From Gammaproteobacteria bacterium (GTDB lineage: Bacteria > Pseudomonadota > Gammaproteobacteria > GCA-001735895): DNA of 39,228 nucleotides. The notes beneath the pieces were generated by a model, which saw nothing but the letters and a program-made list of their open reading frames with translations, did not search any database and was not told the DNA's origin. Both the position numbers and the translations under genes were made by a program. Location of the stretch: assembly GCA_022340305.1 (NCBI GenBank), contig JAJDOF010000150.1:1-39228 (forward strand), in the 5' to 3' direction. This document shows, piece by piece, positions 1 through 7,090 of this stretch (position 1 is its first letter; each line of letters opens with the position of its first letter).

Positions 1-1
1 A

Positions 2-595
2 ATGGCTAGAATGAAATTCTACTGTGATGCCGAACGTTGCATCGAATGCAATGCCTGTGTAACTGCCTGCAAAAATGAGCACGATATCCCCTGGGGTGTG
101 AATCGTCGCCGAGTGGTCACTATCAAGGATGGTGAACAGGGCGAGCGCTCACTCTCGGTAGCCTGTATGCACTGTTCCGATGCGCCCTGTGCCGCGGTAT
201 GCCCGGTGGATTGTTTTTATACGACCGGTGACGGCATCGTGTTGCACGACAAGGACATCTGCATTGGCTGCGGCTACTGCTTTTATGCCTGTCCATTCGG
301 AGCTCCGCAGTTCCCTGAAGCGTCAGCTTTCTCGTCGCGCGGCAAGATGGACAAGTGCACGTTTTGTGCCGGTGGTCCCGAAGAAGACCAGAGTTCTGAT
401 GAGTATAAGAAATACGGGCGCAACCGCATTTCCGAGGGTAAGCTGCCGTTGTGTGCTGAGATGTGCTCCACCAAGGCCCTGCTCGCCGGTGATGGTGATG
501 TGCTTTCCGATATTTATCGCAAGCGGGTTATCAACCGCGGAGCCAGCGCCTTTGACTGGGGTGTAAATTTCAATAGCACCAAGATCCAGGGTTGA
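2..595 (+). CDS. fdhB: Formate dehydrogenase iron-sulfur (beta) subunit, four [4Fe-4S] ferredoxin
   Basis: This 197-residue protein carries electrons from the molybdenum/tungsten catalytic subunit of formate dehydrogenase to the membrane cytochrome b. Cysteines fall into the groups expected for four [4Fe-4S] clusters: C13/C16/C19/C23, C55/C58/C63/C67 (with an extra C71), C87/C90/C93/C97, and C119/C122 with C151/C155. The opening motif CIECNACVTACKNEHDIPWG is typical of the FDH3-type beta subunit. The protein lacks the long C-terminal membrane helix of FdnH, so it should be a soluble or peripheral subunit. The ATG lies at the second base of the window, so the catalytic subunit gene, presumably upstream, is not visible. 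Two gamma-subunit genes follow. The family assignment is strong; which exact FDH type is an inference. Confidence 0.9.
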   Translation: MARMKFYCDAERCIECNACVTACKNEHDIPWGVNRRRVVTIKDGEQGERSLSVACMHCSDAPCAAVCPVDCFYTTGDGIVLHDKDICIGCGYCFYACPFGAPQFPEASAFSSRGKMDKCTFCAGGPEEDQSSDEYKKYGRNRISEGKLPLCAEMCSTKALLAGDGDVLSDIYRKRVINRGASAFDWGVNFNSTKIQG

Positions 596-705
596 TATAA
601 CCTGGCTTTGGTTCAGGCCGGCTGCCGGATTGGATACAGGGACGTATCGGGATGCTGCCGGTGGAACCTCTACAGTCTGATAGTAATAGACAAAGGGTGA
701 GAGCC

Positions 706-1725
706 GTGACAGTCCGTACGTTGCCAATGATGATGGTTTGCCTGCTGTTGGCTGTATTTCAGGTCCAGGCCGCCGATACCCCAACGAAACCGGCCGGGCT
801 GATTTCAACTTCTCCCGGTGCCGAGCTCTGGCGTGAAGTGCGCCAACGCGATGGCGACGTCACTGGTACCACCCAGGTGCGTTCACCGGGGGCGGACGTG
901 TTGGTCAATGTGTCTGGCCAGGCCTGGCGCGAGTACCGCATGGAGGAACTGATCCCGAAAGCCAGTGTGGCAATTTTGATCGTGTTGGTCGTCATCGTCG
1001 TGTTTCGTTTGTTGCGCGGTCGCATCAGGATCGAAGGCGGCCGTTCCGGCCTCAGGGTATTACGTTTCACCACCAACCAGCGCATCGCACACTGGGCCAC
1101 CGCGATATTGTTCGTAACGCTCGGTCTGACCGGCCTGACCCTGTTGCTCGGGCGCAATTTGCTGATTCCGGTATTCGGCGCCGAGGGCTTTAGTATGATT
1201 GCAGGTGCGGCCAAGTTTCTGCACGACTATCTCGGCCCGGTGTTCATGTTCGCGCTGGTCTGGTTATTCATATTGTTCGTGCGTGACAACGTGCCCTCAC
1301 CAAAAATCGACCTGCAATGGTTGCTGAAAGGCGGCGGTATGTTCGGTAAACATGTTCATGCCCCGCGCTATAACGCTGGTGAGAAGCTCTGGTTCTGGCT
1401 GGCATCCATTGGCGGGCTGGCAGTGATCATCAGTGGTCTGGTGCTCGATTTCCCGATTTTCGGACAAACCCGCGCCACCATGGAATTTTATCATTGGGTG
1501 CATAGCGTATCGGCGGTTATTCTCATCGTTGTGTCTTTCGGGCACATCTATATGGGTACGGCAGCGCTAGAGGGGACTTTCGAAGTCATGCAAACCGGTT
1601 ACTGCGATAGCAACTGGGCCAGGGAACACCATGATCTGTGGTACGAAGAGGTCAAGGATAGCGCCGAGCCAGTACCTGGACAGCAGGCCCGGACTCGCCG
1701 TGAGGAATCGACCGGAGCAGCGTGA
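706..1725 (+). CDS. fdhC: Formate dehydrogenase cytochrome b gamma subunit, copy 1
   Basis: This is the membrane di-haem cytochrome b that passes electrons from the ferredoxin subunit to quinone. I chose the GTG at 706 (339 residues) because AAAGGG sits 8 bases upstream and the N-terminus then reads as a signal peptide (MTVRTLPMMMVCLLLAVF, cleavage near VQAADT). The in-frame ATG at 652 would add 18 hydrophilic residues. A periplasmic stretch with LWREVRQRD is followed by four hydrophobic segments of the FDH gamma fold: a first one (VAILIVLVVIVVF), one with RIAHWATAILF, one with FLHDYLGPVFMF, and one with HWVHSVSAVILI and GHIYMG. The histidines in these are the likely haem ligands. The C-terminal GTFEVMQTGYCDSNWAREHH block recurs in the next gene. 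An intrinsic terminator begins at its stop codon. Confidence 0.88.
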   Translation: MTVRTLPMMMVCLLLAVFQVQAADTPTKPAGLISTSPGAELWREVRQRDGDVTGTTQVRSPGADVLVNVSGQAWREYRMEELIPKASVAILIVLVVIVVFRLLRGRIRIEGGRSGLRVLRFTTNQRIAHWATAILFVTLGLTGLTLLLGRNLLIPVFGAEGFSMIAGAAKFLHDYLGPVFMFALVWLFILFVRDNVPSPKIDLQWLLKGGGMFGKHVHAPRYNAGEKLWFWLASIGGLAVIISGLVLDFPIFGQTRATMEFYHWVHSVSAVILIVVSFGHIYMGTAALEGTFEVMQTGYCDSNWAREHHDLWYEEVKDSAEPVPGQQARTRREESTGAA

Positions 1726-1750
1726 CGGGAGTATAACTGCCCGTTTTTTT
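1725..1750 (+). terminator. Intrinsic terminator after the first gamma subunit
   Basis: ACGGG (1725-1729) pairs with CCCGT (1740-1744). AGT/ACT can extend the stem across a one-base bulge, and seven T residues follow (1744-1750). The hairpin starts on the last base of the stop codon. It lies between the two gamma-subunit genes, so transcription of the 1840-4845 genes probably depends on readthrough or on a separate promoter. Confidence 0.72.
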
Positions 1751-1780
1751 GTCCTGGGTCAATAACTGCTGCGGTTGTTA

Positions 1781-1808
1781 TTGCCTATTTGCAGCCATTA
1801 ACTATGCT
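1781..1808 (+). promoter_or_regulatory. Possible sigma70-like promoter for the second FDH/Hdr-like unit
   Basis: TTGCCT (1781-1786), a 16-base spacer and TATGCT (1803-1808) lie just downstream of the terminator and about 30 bases ahead of the TTG start at 1840. Both hexamers match the consensus at four of six positions. The match is weak; its position after a terminator is the main support. Confidence 0.3.
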
Positions 1809-1839
1809 GTCGATGCAATGAGAATTGGTGGGGTAGATT

Positions 1840-2925
1840 TTGGTCGAATTCTTCAAAAAACACAGCCTGGGCAGTACGATTTTGCTGCTGGCAGCGCTGT
1901 TACTGTTGATTTTTCTGCTGTTGCCGCAAGCCGCGAGTGCTGCCGCGCCACAACAACATAAAGACTTTCCACAGGGCGTTTCTGCCGCCAACCCGGGTAG
2001 CGATTTGTGGCGTGAAATACGCCAGCGCGATCTGCCGGTGGAGGGCATCACCCAGGTACAGGGCGTCGATAGTGGCGTGCTGATCAATTCCCAGGGTGAT
2101 CGTTGGGCGCGATTCCGTATCGATAACCCAGTCAGTTACACTCCCGCTATTCTGCTCGCGGTCATCGCAATTATTGTGCTGTTCTACGCGCTGCGCGGCA
2201 AGGTCGGTATCGAGGGTGGATTGTCGGGGCGAATGGTCAAGCGCTTTACCGACTATGAACGCGTCGTGCACTGGACGCTTGCCATCGTGTTCCTGTTTCT
2301 GGCAATTACCGGGCTGGTTTTACTGCTCGGAAGAACGCTGTTGATTCCGCTGTTCGGGCACCATGTGTTTTCCCTGCTGGCGTCGGCGAGCAAGGAAGGT
2401 CATAACCTCTTCGGCCCGATATTCCTGGTGTCCCTGATCATGATGCTGCTCAGTTTCGCGCGGCGCAATATATATGAAAAGGGGGATCTGACCTGGTTGC
2501 TGAAGGGTGGTGGATTCATTGGTAAGGGGCACGTATCCGGCGGCTTTTTTAACATGGGTGAGAAATCCTGGTACTGGATAGTGATCCTGGTTGGCCTGGC
2601 CATTTCAGTGAGTGGCCTGATCCTGGTCTCGCCGAACCTTGGCCAGGGACGCGTGATCATGGCGATCTCGCACGTTGTTCACGTTTTCGGCGCGATCGTA
2701 CTGATTGCCATTTCCCTCGGGCACATGTACATGGGATCGATCGGCACTGAGGGGTCGATGGAGGCAATGAAGTCCGGTTATGTCGATATCAACTGGGTGG
2801 AAGCGCATCACGATCGCTGGGCCCGACAAGTTAAAGAGAACGACGAGATCCTGTCGGCGGAGGAGTTCGCCCGCCTGCACGGCAGGAAACCTGAATCCCC
2901 CGACACTGCGACAGGGAAAAGCTGA
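1840..2925 (+). CDS. Formate dehydrogenase cytochrome b gamma subunit paralogue, copy 2
   Basis: This 361-residue membrane cytochrome b is clearly paralogous to the gene just upstream. Shared blocks include LWREIRQRD, the GIEGGLSG stretch, VVHWTLAIVF, LLIPLFG, LTWLLKGGG, and GHMYMG with GSMEAMKSGY. It starts at a TTG with a good ribosome-binding site (GGTGGGG, 1827-1833) and has an N-terminal signal peptide ending near AASAAAP. Histidines in VVHW, EGHNLFGP, SHVVHVFG and GHMYMG are candidate haem ligands. Its TGA stop overlaps the next ATG by one base (TGATG), so it is translationally coupled to the NarI-like gene rather than to fdhB. This suggests it acts as the quinone-side or interface subunit of the 2925-4845 module. 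The family is clear; the specific role is inferred. Confidence 0.85.
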   Translation: MVEFFKKHSLGSTILLLAALLLLIFLLLPQAASAAAPQQHKDFPQGVSAANPGSDLWREIRQRDLPVEGITQVQGVDSGVLINSQGDRWARFRIDNPVSYTPAILLAVIAIIVLFYALRGKVGIEGGLSGRMVKRFTDYERVVHWTLAIVFLFLAITGLVLLLGRTLLIPLFGHHVFSLLASASKEGHNLFGPIFLVSLIMMLLSFARRNIYEKGDLTWLLKGGGFIGKGHVSGGFFNMGEKSWYWIVILVGLAISVSGLILVSPNLGQGRVIMAISHVVHVFGAIVLIAISLGHMYMGSIGTEGSMEAMKSGYVDINWVEAHHDRWARQVKENDEILSAEEFARLHGRKPESPDTATGKS

Positions 2926-3566
2926 TGATTGAATATCTGATCGACGGGCCATTGTGGTATTTCTCGCTTGCGGTATTTTCTGTCGGTGTACTGTGGCAGC
3001 TGGCGAGAATCCTGTTCTCCGCGAGCAAGACAGACCTGTCCGTGGCACGCGGTTCGGCGAGCAGCGGAGCGCTGCGCAATGTCTTCAGTCGGTTTATTCC
3101 ACATCATGAAATTGCGCCGCGTATCCGTGTGCAGGTGATCGCGGGATACATGTTTCATCTCGGCCTGTTCGCATTGCTGTTTTTTGCCGCGCCGCATGTG
3201 CTGTTCCTCGAACAGAACCTGCTCGGCTTCGGCTGGACGCCGATGCCGCACTGGGCGTTCATCGTCGCGTCCCAGTTCGCTTTTTTTGGTCTGCTTATCC
3301 TGTGGTTGCGGCGCATGCTGAATTCGGTGAGTCGACTGATTTCGACGCTGGATGACCACGTCGCAGCCATTTTGACCTTCGTGGTCATGCTGACCGGTTG
3401 CCTGGCTCTGCTGAAGGGTTTTACCGAGTTACGCCTGTTGCATCGCTTTACCGTCGAACTGCTGCTCATTTATTTTCCGTTCAGTTGTCTGATGCATACC
3501 TTTACCTTCATCCCGAGCCGCGCCTTTACCGGTGCCTGGTTCGGCAGGCGCGGTATCGACGCGTGA
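2925..3566 (+). CDS. NarI/DsrM-like di-haem membrane cytochrome b
   Basis: This is a 213-residue integral membrane protein of the nitrate-reductase-gamma (NarI)/DsrM/HdrE type, which exchanges electrons between quinone and a cytoplasmic Fe-S partner. Hydrophobic segments lie at about residues 8-28, 70-92, 105-127, 143-163 and 173-195. Two histidines 18 residues apart (LLHRFTVELL ... CLMHTF) match the spacing of the NarI haem ligands on its last helices, and FHLGLF supplies a ligand on an earlier helix. It sits between a gamma-subunit paralogue and a DsrK/HdrD-like gene, a pairing that recalls DsrMK and HdrDE. No NarGHJ genes are present, so nitrate reduction is not implied. Its assignment as partner of the next gene is based on order and spacing. 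Confidence 0.82.
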   Translation: MIEYLIDGPLWYFSLAVFSVGVLWQLARILFSASKTDLSVARGSASSGALRNVFSRFIPHHEIAPRIRVQVIAGYMFHLGLFALLFFAAPHVLFLEQNLLGFGWTPMPHWAFIVASQFAFFGLLILWLRRMLNSVSRLISTLDDHVAAILTFVVMLTGCLALLKGFTELRLLHRFTVELLLIYFPFSCLMHTFTFIPSRAFTGAWFGRRGIDA

Positions 3567-3579
3567 ACGGGGTTATGTC

Positions 3580-4845
3580 ATGAGTGAAAGACTGGAAAAA
3601 GGCCTCAACGTGCTGCGTGCGGAAATGGACAAGAAGGTTATGTCCTTTTTCTCGAGTTGTGTGCGCTGCGGGATTTGCGCTGAGTCCTGCCTGTTCTATA
3701 CCGAGACAGACGACCCGCGCTACACGCCGATCTACAAAACCGAGCCGATGCGCAAGCTGTGGAAAAACGAGTACAGTTTCTGGGGCAAGCTGAAGAGCAA
3801 GCTCGGAATCAGTGAACCCATGACCGAGGCCGATCTGTCCGATTGGGAGGAGCTGGTTTACGACGGTTGCTCGATGTGCGGCCGCTGCAGTATGGTTTGC
3901 CCGGTCGGTGTCGATATTTCGATGGTGATTTTCAAGGTCAAGCACGCGCTGGCGGTTGCTGGATTTTCACCCGAGGGCCTGGTCGGCGCTACCAAACGTG
4001 CGGTCGAAATCGGCAGCCCGATGGGTATTACCATGAAAGCAGTGCTGGCGACGATCAAGCACGCCGAAGAGAACACCGGGCTGAAGATACCCCTGGATGT
4101 AGAGGGTGCAGATTATCTGGCGTTGCTGTCATCGAATGAAATCGCGCTCTACCCTGAGTACCTGGAGTCGCTGGCAAAGATATTCGATCATGCCGGAGTG
4201 AGCTGGACCCTGTCTTCCGCCGCTTACGAAGCGACCAATTCCGGTCTGCAAATCGGCAACAAGGCGATCGCCGGACAACTGGTTCAACGCGTCGTCGATG
4301 GCGCTGAAAAACTGAAGGTCAAGAACGTGATTAGCCCCGAGTGCGGGCATGCCTACACCGCGTTGCGCTGGGAAGGTCCTAATTTCATCGGCAAGGCCTA
4401 CCCGTTCCGCGTGGTGCATATCCTGGAACTGCTCGACGAATTGCAGGCTCAAGGAAAGCTCAAGACGACCGGTATGGAGACCGATCGCCTCACCTTCCAC
4501 GATCCCTGTTCGATCGTACGCCGTGGCGGTATCCAGGCACAACCGCGTAACCTGTTGCGGCCAATCACGGAAAATTTTGTCGAGATGACCGATCACGGCA
4601 GTATGAACTGGTGTTGTGGGGGCGGTGGTGGTGTCAGCAGTAACGAGCGCGCTGAGGACTTGAAGCACACGGCGTTCAATCGCAAGAAGTCACAAATCAA
4701 GGAGATTGGCGTCGACGCGGTCGTCACCGCCTGTTCGAATTGTCGCATGGTGATGGAAGAAGGACTCGAATACAACGAGATGGATATCCCCCTGCTCGGC
4801 CTCACCGAGCTCATCGCCGGGCATCTCGCGGAAAAGCCTCGCTAG
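3580..4845 (+). CDS. DsrK/HdrD-like (Fe-S) oxidoreductase with CCG domain
   Basis: This 421-residue cytoplasmic protein resembles heterodisulfide reductase subunit D and DsrK. The ATG at 3580 follows AACGGGG and starts 13 bases after the previous stop; an upstream in-frame ATG at 3532 lies inside the previous gene. The N-terminal region binds two [4Fe-4S] clusters: C27/C30/C33/C37 (CVRCGICAESC) and C97/C100/C103/C107 (CSMCGRCSMVC). The C-terminal CCG domain is intact, with HDPC, then NWCCGGGGG, then ACSNC, which in this family can hold a non-cubane cluster or an active-site disulfide. The first CCG-like half keeps only SPECGHAY and has no Cys-Cys pair. A disulfide, persulfide or quinone-linked substrate is possible; the sequence does not say which. 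Confidence 0.85.
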   Translation: MSERLEKGLNVLRAEMDKKVMSFFSSCVRCGICAESCLFYTETDDPRYTPIYKTEPMRKLWKNEYSFWGKLKSKLGISEPMTEADLSDWEELVYDGCSMCGRCSMVCPVGVDISMVIFKVKHALAVAGFSPEGLVGATKRAVEIGSPMGITMKAVLATIKHAEENTGLKIPLDVEGADYLALLSSNEIALYPEYLESLAKIFDHAGVSWTLSSAAYEATNSGLQIGNKAIAGQLVQRVVDGAEKLKVKNVISPECGHAYTALRWEGPNFIGKAYPFRVVHILELLDELQAQGKLKTTGMETDRLTFHDPCSIVRRGGIQAQPRNLLRPITENFVEMTDHGSMNWCCGGGGGVSSNERAEDLKHTAFNRKKSQIKEIGVDAVVTACSNCRMVMEEGLEYNEMDIPLLGLTELIAGHLAEKPR

Positions 4846-5004
4846 CGCGAATATCTCACCGCATTGCTGCGCGGAAATTTGCTCCATGGGTTGCTCTACG
4901 CGGTGTAGCGGATCGCGGGGCCGCTGCAGTCGTGCGGACGCGGTAAAGCGCACTGTGATGGTCTGTACTCCCGATTCACCGCTGCGACCCCCCGTTTCTT
5001 ATCC

Positions 5005-5129
5005 GTCATCCCCGCGCAAGCGGGGATCTTGTGTCGAATTCCAGGGAAGCCGGCGCTTTTGAAACAGCCTCGTCATTTTTCCGACTATTTCATCATTCCT
5101 TGCGAGATCCCCGCTTTCGCGGGGATGAC
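5005..5129. repeat. Inverted pair of REP-like palindromes, copy 1
   Basis: The left element (5005-5029) contains CCCCGCGCAAGCGGGG flanked by GTCAT and ATCT. The right element (5105-5129) is its near inverse, with CCCCGCTTTCGCGGGG flanked by AGAT and ATGAC. Each can fold into a short GC-rich hairpin, and the two arms can pair with each other around a 75-base core. This layout resembles a BIME or a MITE with terminal inverted repeats. Confidence 0.85.
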
Positions 5130-5319
5130 GGTAAGCTATTTAGATGGCTAGCGCGGAAGTGACGGCAAGCTATTTAGATGGCTAGCGCGGCAATTTGCTC
5201 CATGGGTTGCTCTACCCGGTGTAGCGGATCGCGGGCCGCTGCAGTCGTGCGGACGCGGTAAAGCGCACTGTGATGGTCTGTACTCCCGACTCACCGCTGC
5301 GACCCCCCGTTTGTTATCC

Positions 5320-5444
5320 GTCATCCCCGCGCAAGCGGGGATCTTGTGTCGAATTCCAGGGAAGCCGGCGCTTTTGAAACAGCCTCGTCATTTTTCCGAT
5401 TATTTCATCATTCCTTGCGAGATCCCCGCTTTCGCGGGGATGAC
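5320..5444. repeat. Inverted pair of REP-like palindromes, copy 2
   Basis: This is the same arrangement as at 5005-5129: left element 5320-5344, right element 5420-5444, and a nearly identical core. It arose with the tandem duplication. Confidence 0.85.
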
Positions 5445-5614
5445 GGTAAGCTATTTAGATGGCTTTCGGGGGATTGACGATAGGTTATGGAGGTGGCTTG
5501 TGCAGGGATAATGTCGGAGCCAGTCTGCTCCAGCGAGGTCGTTTGATGGGAATGCAGCGCAGTCGCCAGCCTGTGATATTATCGACGGCGTTTTTATTTG
5601 TGGAATGCACAGTA

Positions 5615-5929
5615 ATGGCCGATGAAACTTTAAGCGACGAAGAACTCGATGAAATTTACCGCAGCATGGTCGATTCGTTCATCGATCGAGCCAACGAGCT
5701 GGCCGAAACCAACAGCGCGGAAAATGTCGGTATGGCCCTGTTGTACGCCGCTTCGCGCTTTAATGCACACGTGGTATCGCAACACTCGGAAACGCCGGAG
5801 AGCTATGAGAAAGACCTGCCGCGCGCGCGCGAGTTTTTCTGCAACCAGTACCAGACCATGCTCGACGAAAATCTCGAGGACTATAAGAGCATATACAGTA
5901 AATACGCCAACTTCATGCGTCGACAGTAG
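5615..5929 (+). CDS. DUF3144 family small protein
   Basis: This is a 104-residue acidic protein of unknown function. The stretch from about residue 14 to 95 (VDSFIDRANELAE, ALLYAASRFNAHV, FFCNQYQTMLDENLEDY) matches what I recall of the DUF3144 family, which is common in gammaproteobacteria. I chose the ATG at 5615 because the family begins close to its conserved helix; an upstream in-frame ATG at 5459 would run through the repeat region. It has no signal peptide or membrane segment and appears fully helical. Its last 17 bases overlap the 3' end of the convergent aminopeptidase gene. Confidence 0.8.
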   Translation: MADETLSDEELDEIYRSMVDSFIDRANELAETNSAENVGMALLYAASRFNAHVVSQHSETPESYEKDLPRAREFFCNQYQTMLDENLEDYKSIYSKYANFMRRQ

Positions 5930-7010
5930 GTCGTGTTTCGAGAGGGGGGCAGACCGCGACGGCGGACTCGGGACCGAGTTCCCATGCGTCGAGGCAGCGC
6001 TCGCGCGTGGCTTGCTTGAGCTCGGCCAGATGCCCGACGTAGCGATAAAACGACGAGAAATCGACCGCATGGGCATTGAGAATGCCAATGAAAGCGTTCA
6101 GGCGTGAATTGTAGGCCGCTATCGAGCCGATCTTGGCATTGTTGAGCCCGTCTGCAAACCAGGGTTTGAACCCCCCCTCGATTCCGTGGCGCGCGGCGAT
6201 TTGGTCGTGCTCGTCGCGTGCCTGCTGGAATTGCCGGGCCTTGCGCACACGTTTTTCGGCATCGGTGATGTCGCTGGCGTACACCGCACCGAGCTCGCTG
6301 CGCGTCGCTGCGATGAGGGTGATCGTTTCGTCGCGGTATGCCAGCCAGCGCCTGAATTCATTCTGTTCCTCGATTTGGTTATTGGCTTGTAACCACAGCA
6401 GGGTGCCGACCTGCTGCACCGCCGACGCCAGCGATTCGTTGAACGTCGTGTCATCATCGAGGTAAATTTGTTGATGGGTCAATTCGTGAAACAGTAGTCC
6501 GGCGAGTCGATAATCTGGCCAGTCGATGAAACTACTCAATACCGGGTCGTCGAACCAGCCCAGCGTCGAGTAGGCGGGTACACGGCCCACGTGTACTTCG
6601 AGGCCCCGGGATTGCAAATCTTCGACGAAGTCGCGCAGGCGGGTTGCGTCGAAGTAGCCGCGGTAACTGGCGCAGCCGATGACGGGGTAACACCACTGGT
6701 GCAAGCGGGTGGAGAATTCCGGCGCGGCGAACAGGTTCTGTATGACATAGGGCTGTTGCAAAGCGACGTAGCTGCTATAGCTGCCGTTTGCGGGCAGGTG
6801 CAGACGGTCTATGGAAAAACGGCGGATGTCCTGGACCAGCAGCAGGCGCGCTCGCAGGTTACTGTCGAGATTGTTGTCGGCGAGCAATTCGCCGATGTCA
6901 GAGCGTTGACTCATGAGCTCGAGATGGCCGCTCGCGCTGTGCCAGTAGTAGCCGATATCGGCGCAGCCGCCAAGCAAAAACAGTAAAGGAATCGAAATTA
7001 ACCAGCGCAT
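5913..7010 (-). CDS. Zinc aminopeptidase lipoprotein (Aminopep/DUF2265 family)
   Basis: This is a 365-residue probable lipoprotein peptidase. From the ATG at 7010 the protein starts with a lipoprotein signal (MRWLISIPLLFLLGGC, Cys16), so it should be anchored in the envelope. The gluzincin motif HELTH lies at residues 175-179, with a third candidate zinc ligand in NESLA (Glu192). The region SYVALQQPYVIQNLFAAPEFS and the WCYPVIGCASYRGYF block are typical of the predicted aminopeptidase family PF10023. A longer in-frame start at 7088 would bury the signal peptide and is rejected; GAGAGA precedes the chosen start. The gene is divergent from the M14 carboxypeptidase, with 80 bases between them. 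Confidence 0.85.
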   Translation of the reverse strand: MRWLISIPLLFLLGGCADIGYYWHSASGHLELMSQRSDIGELLADNNLDSNLRARLLLVQDIRRFSIDRLHLPANGSYSSYVALQQPYVIQNLFAAPEFSTRLHQWCYPVIGCASYRGYFDATRLRDFVEDLQSRGLEVHVGRVPAYSTLGWFDDPVLSSFIDWPDYRLAGLLFHELTHQQIYLDDDTTFNESLASAVQQVGTLLWLQANNQIEEQNEFRRWLAYRDETITLIAATRSELGAVYASDITDAEKRVRKARQFQQARDEHDQIAARHGIEGGFKPWFADGLNNAKIGSIAAYNSRLNAFIGILNAHAVDFSSFYRYVGHLAELKQATRERCLDAWELGPESAVAVCPPLETRPTVDA

Positions 7011-7090
7011 AAAGTATTCTCTCACACTGTTAGAGCCGAAAGAAAACCAGTGAACCCAAAAAATGAGAGATCCACTATGAGAAACCACCG

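Larger units (their letters stand above)
4869..5464. repeat. Tandem ~315-bp direct duplication containing palindromic repeats
   Basis: Copy 1 runs from about 4869 to 5149 and copy 2 from about 5185 to 5464. They are offset by 315-316 bases with only a few substitutions and one single-base deletion. Both begin with GCGCGG.AATTTGCTCC and end with AAGCTATTTAGATGGCT. The junction (about 5126-5191) also holds two tandem copies of a ~35-base unit containing CTATTTAGATGGCTAGCGCGG minus its last base. The stretch from 4846 to 5614 (769 bases) has no convincing gene. Confidence 0.9.

Noticed and set aside
652..705. Upstream ATG for the first FDH gamma subunit
   Set aside because: The extra 18 residues are polar and displace the signal peptide; GTG at 706 has a better-placed AAAGGG.
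323..808. Long minus-strand open frame over fdhB
   Set aside because: It is antisense to a gene with complete ferredoxin motifs and shows no recognisable domain.
2925..3566. Respiratory nitrate reductase gamma subunit
   Set aside because: The fold and histidine spacing fit NarI, but NarG, NarH and NarJ are absent and the neighbour is a DsrK-like protein, so nitrate reduction is not supported.
3532..3579. Upstream start for the DsrK/HdrD-like gene
   Set aside because: It overlaps the end of the NarI-like gene and adds residues without homology; the ATG at 3580 has a better ribosome-binding site.
5311..5511. Short open frame across the second repeat copy
   Set aside because: It reads through REP palindromes, giving translated repeat sequence only, and copies of this kind recur in many intergenic regions.
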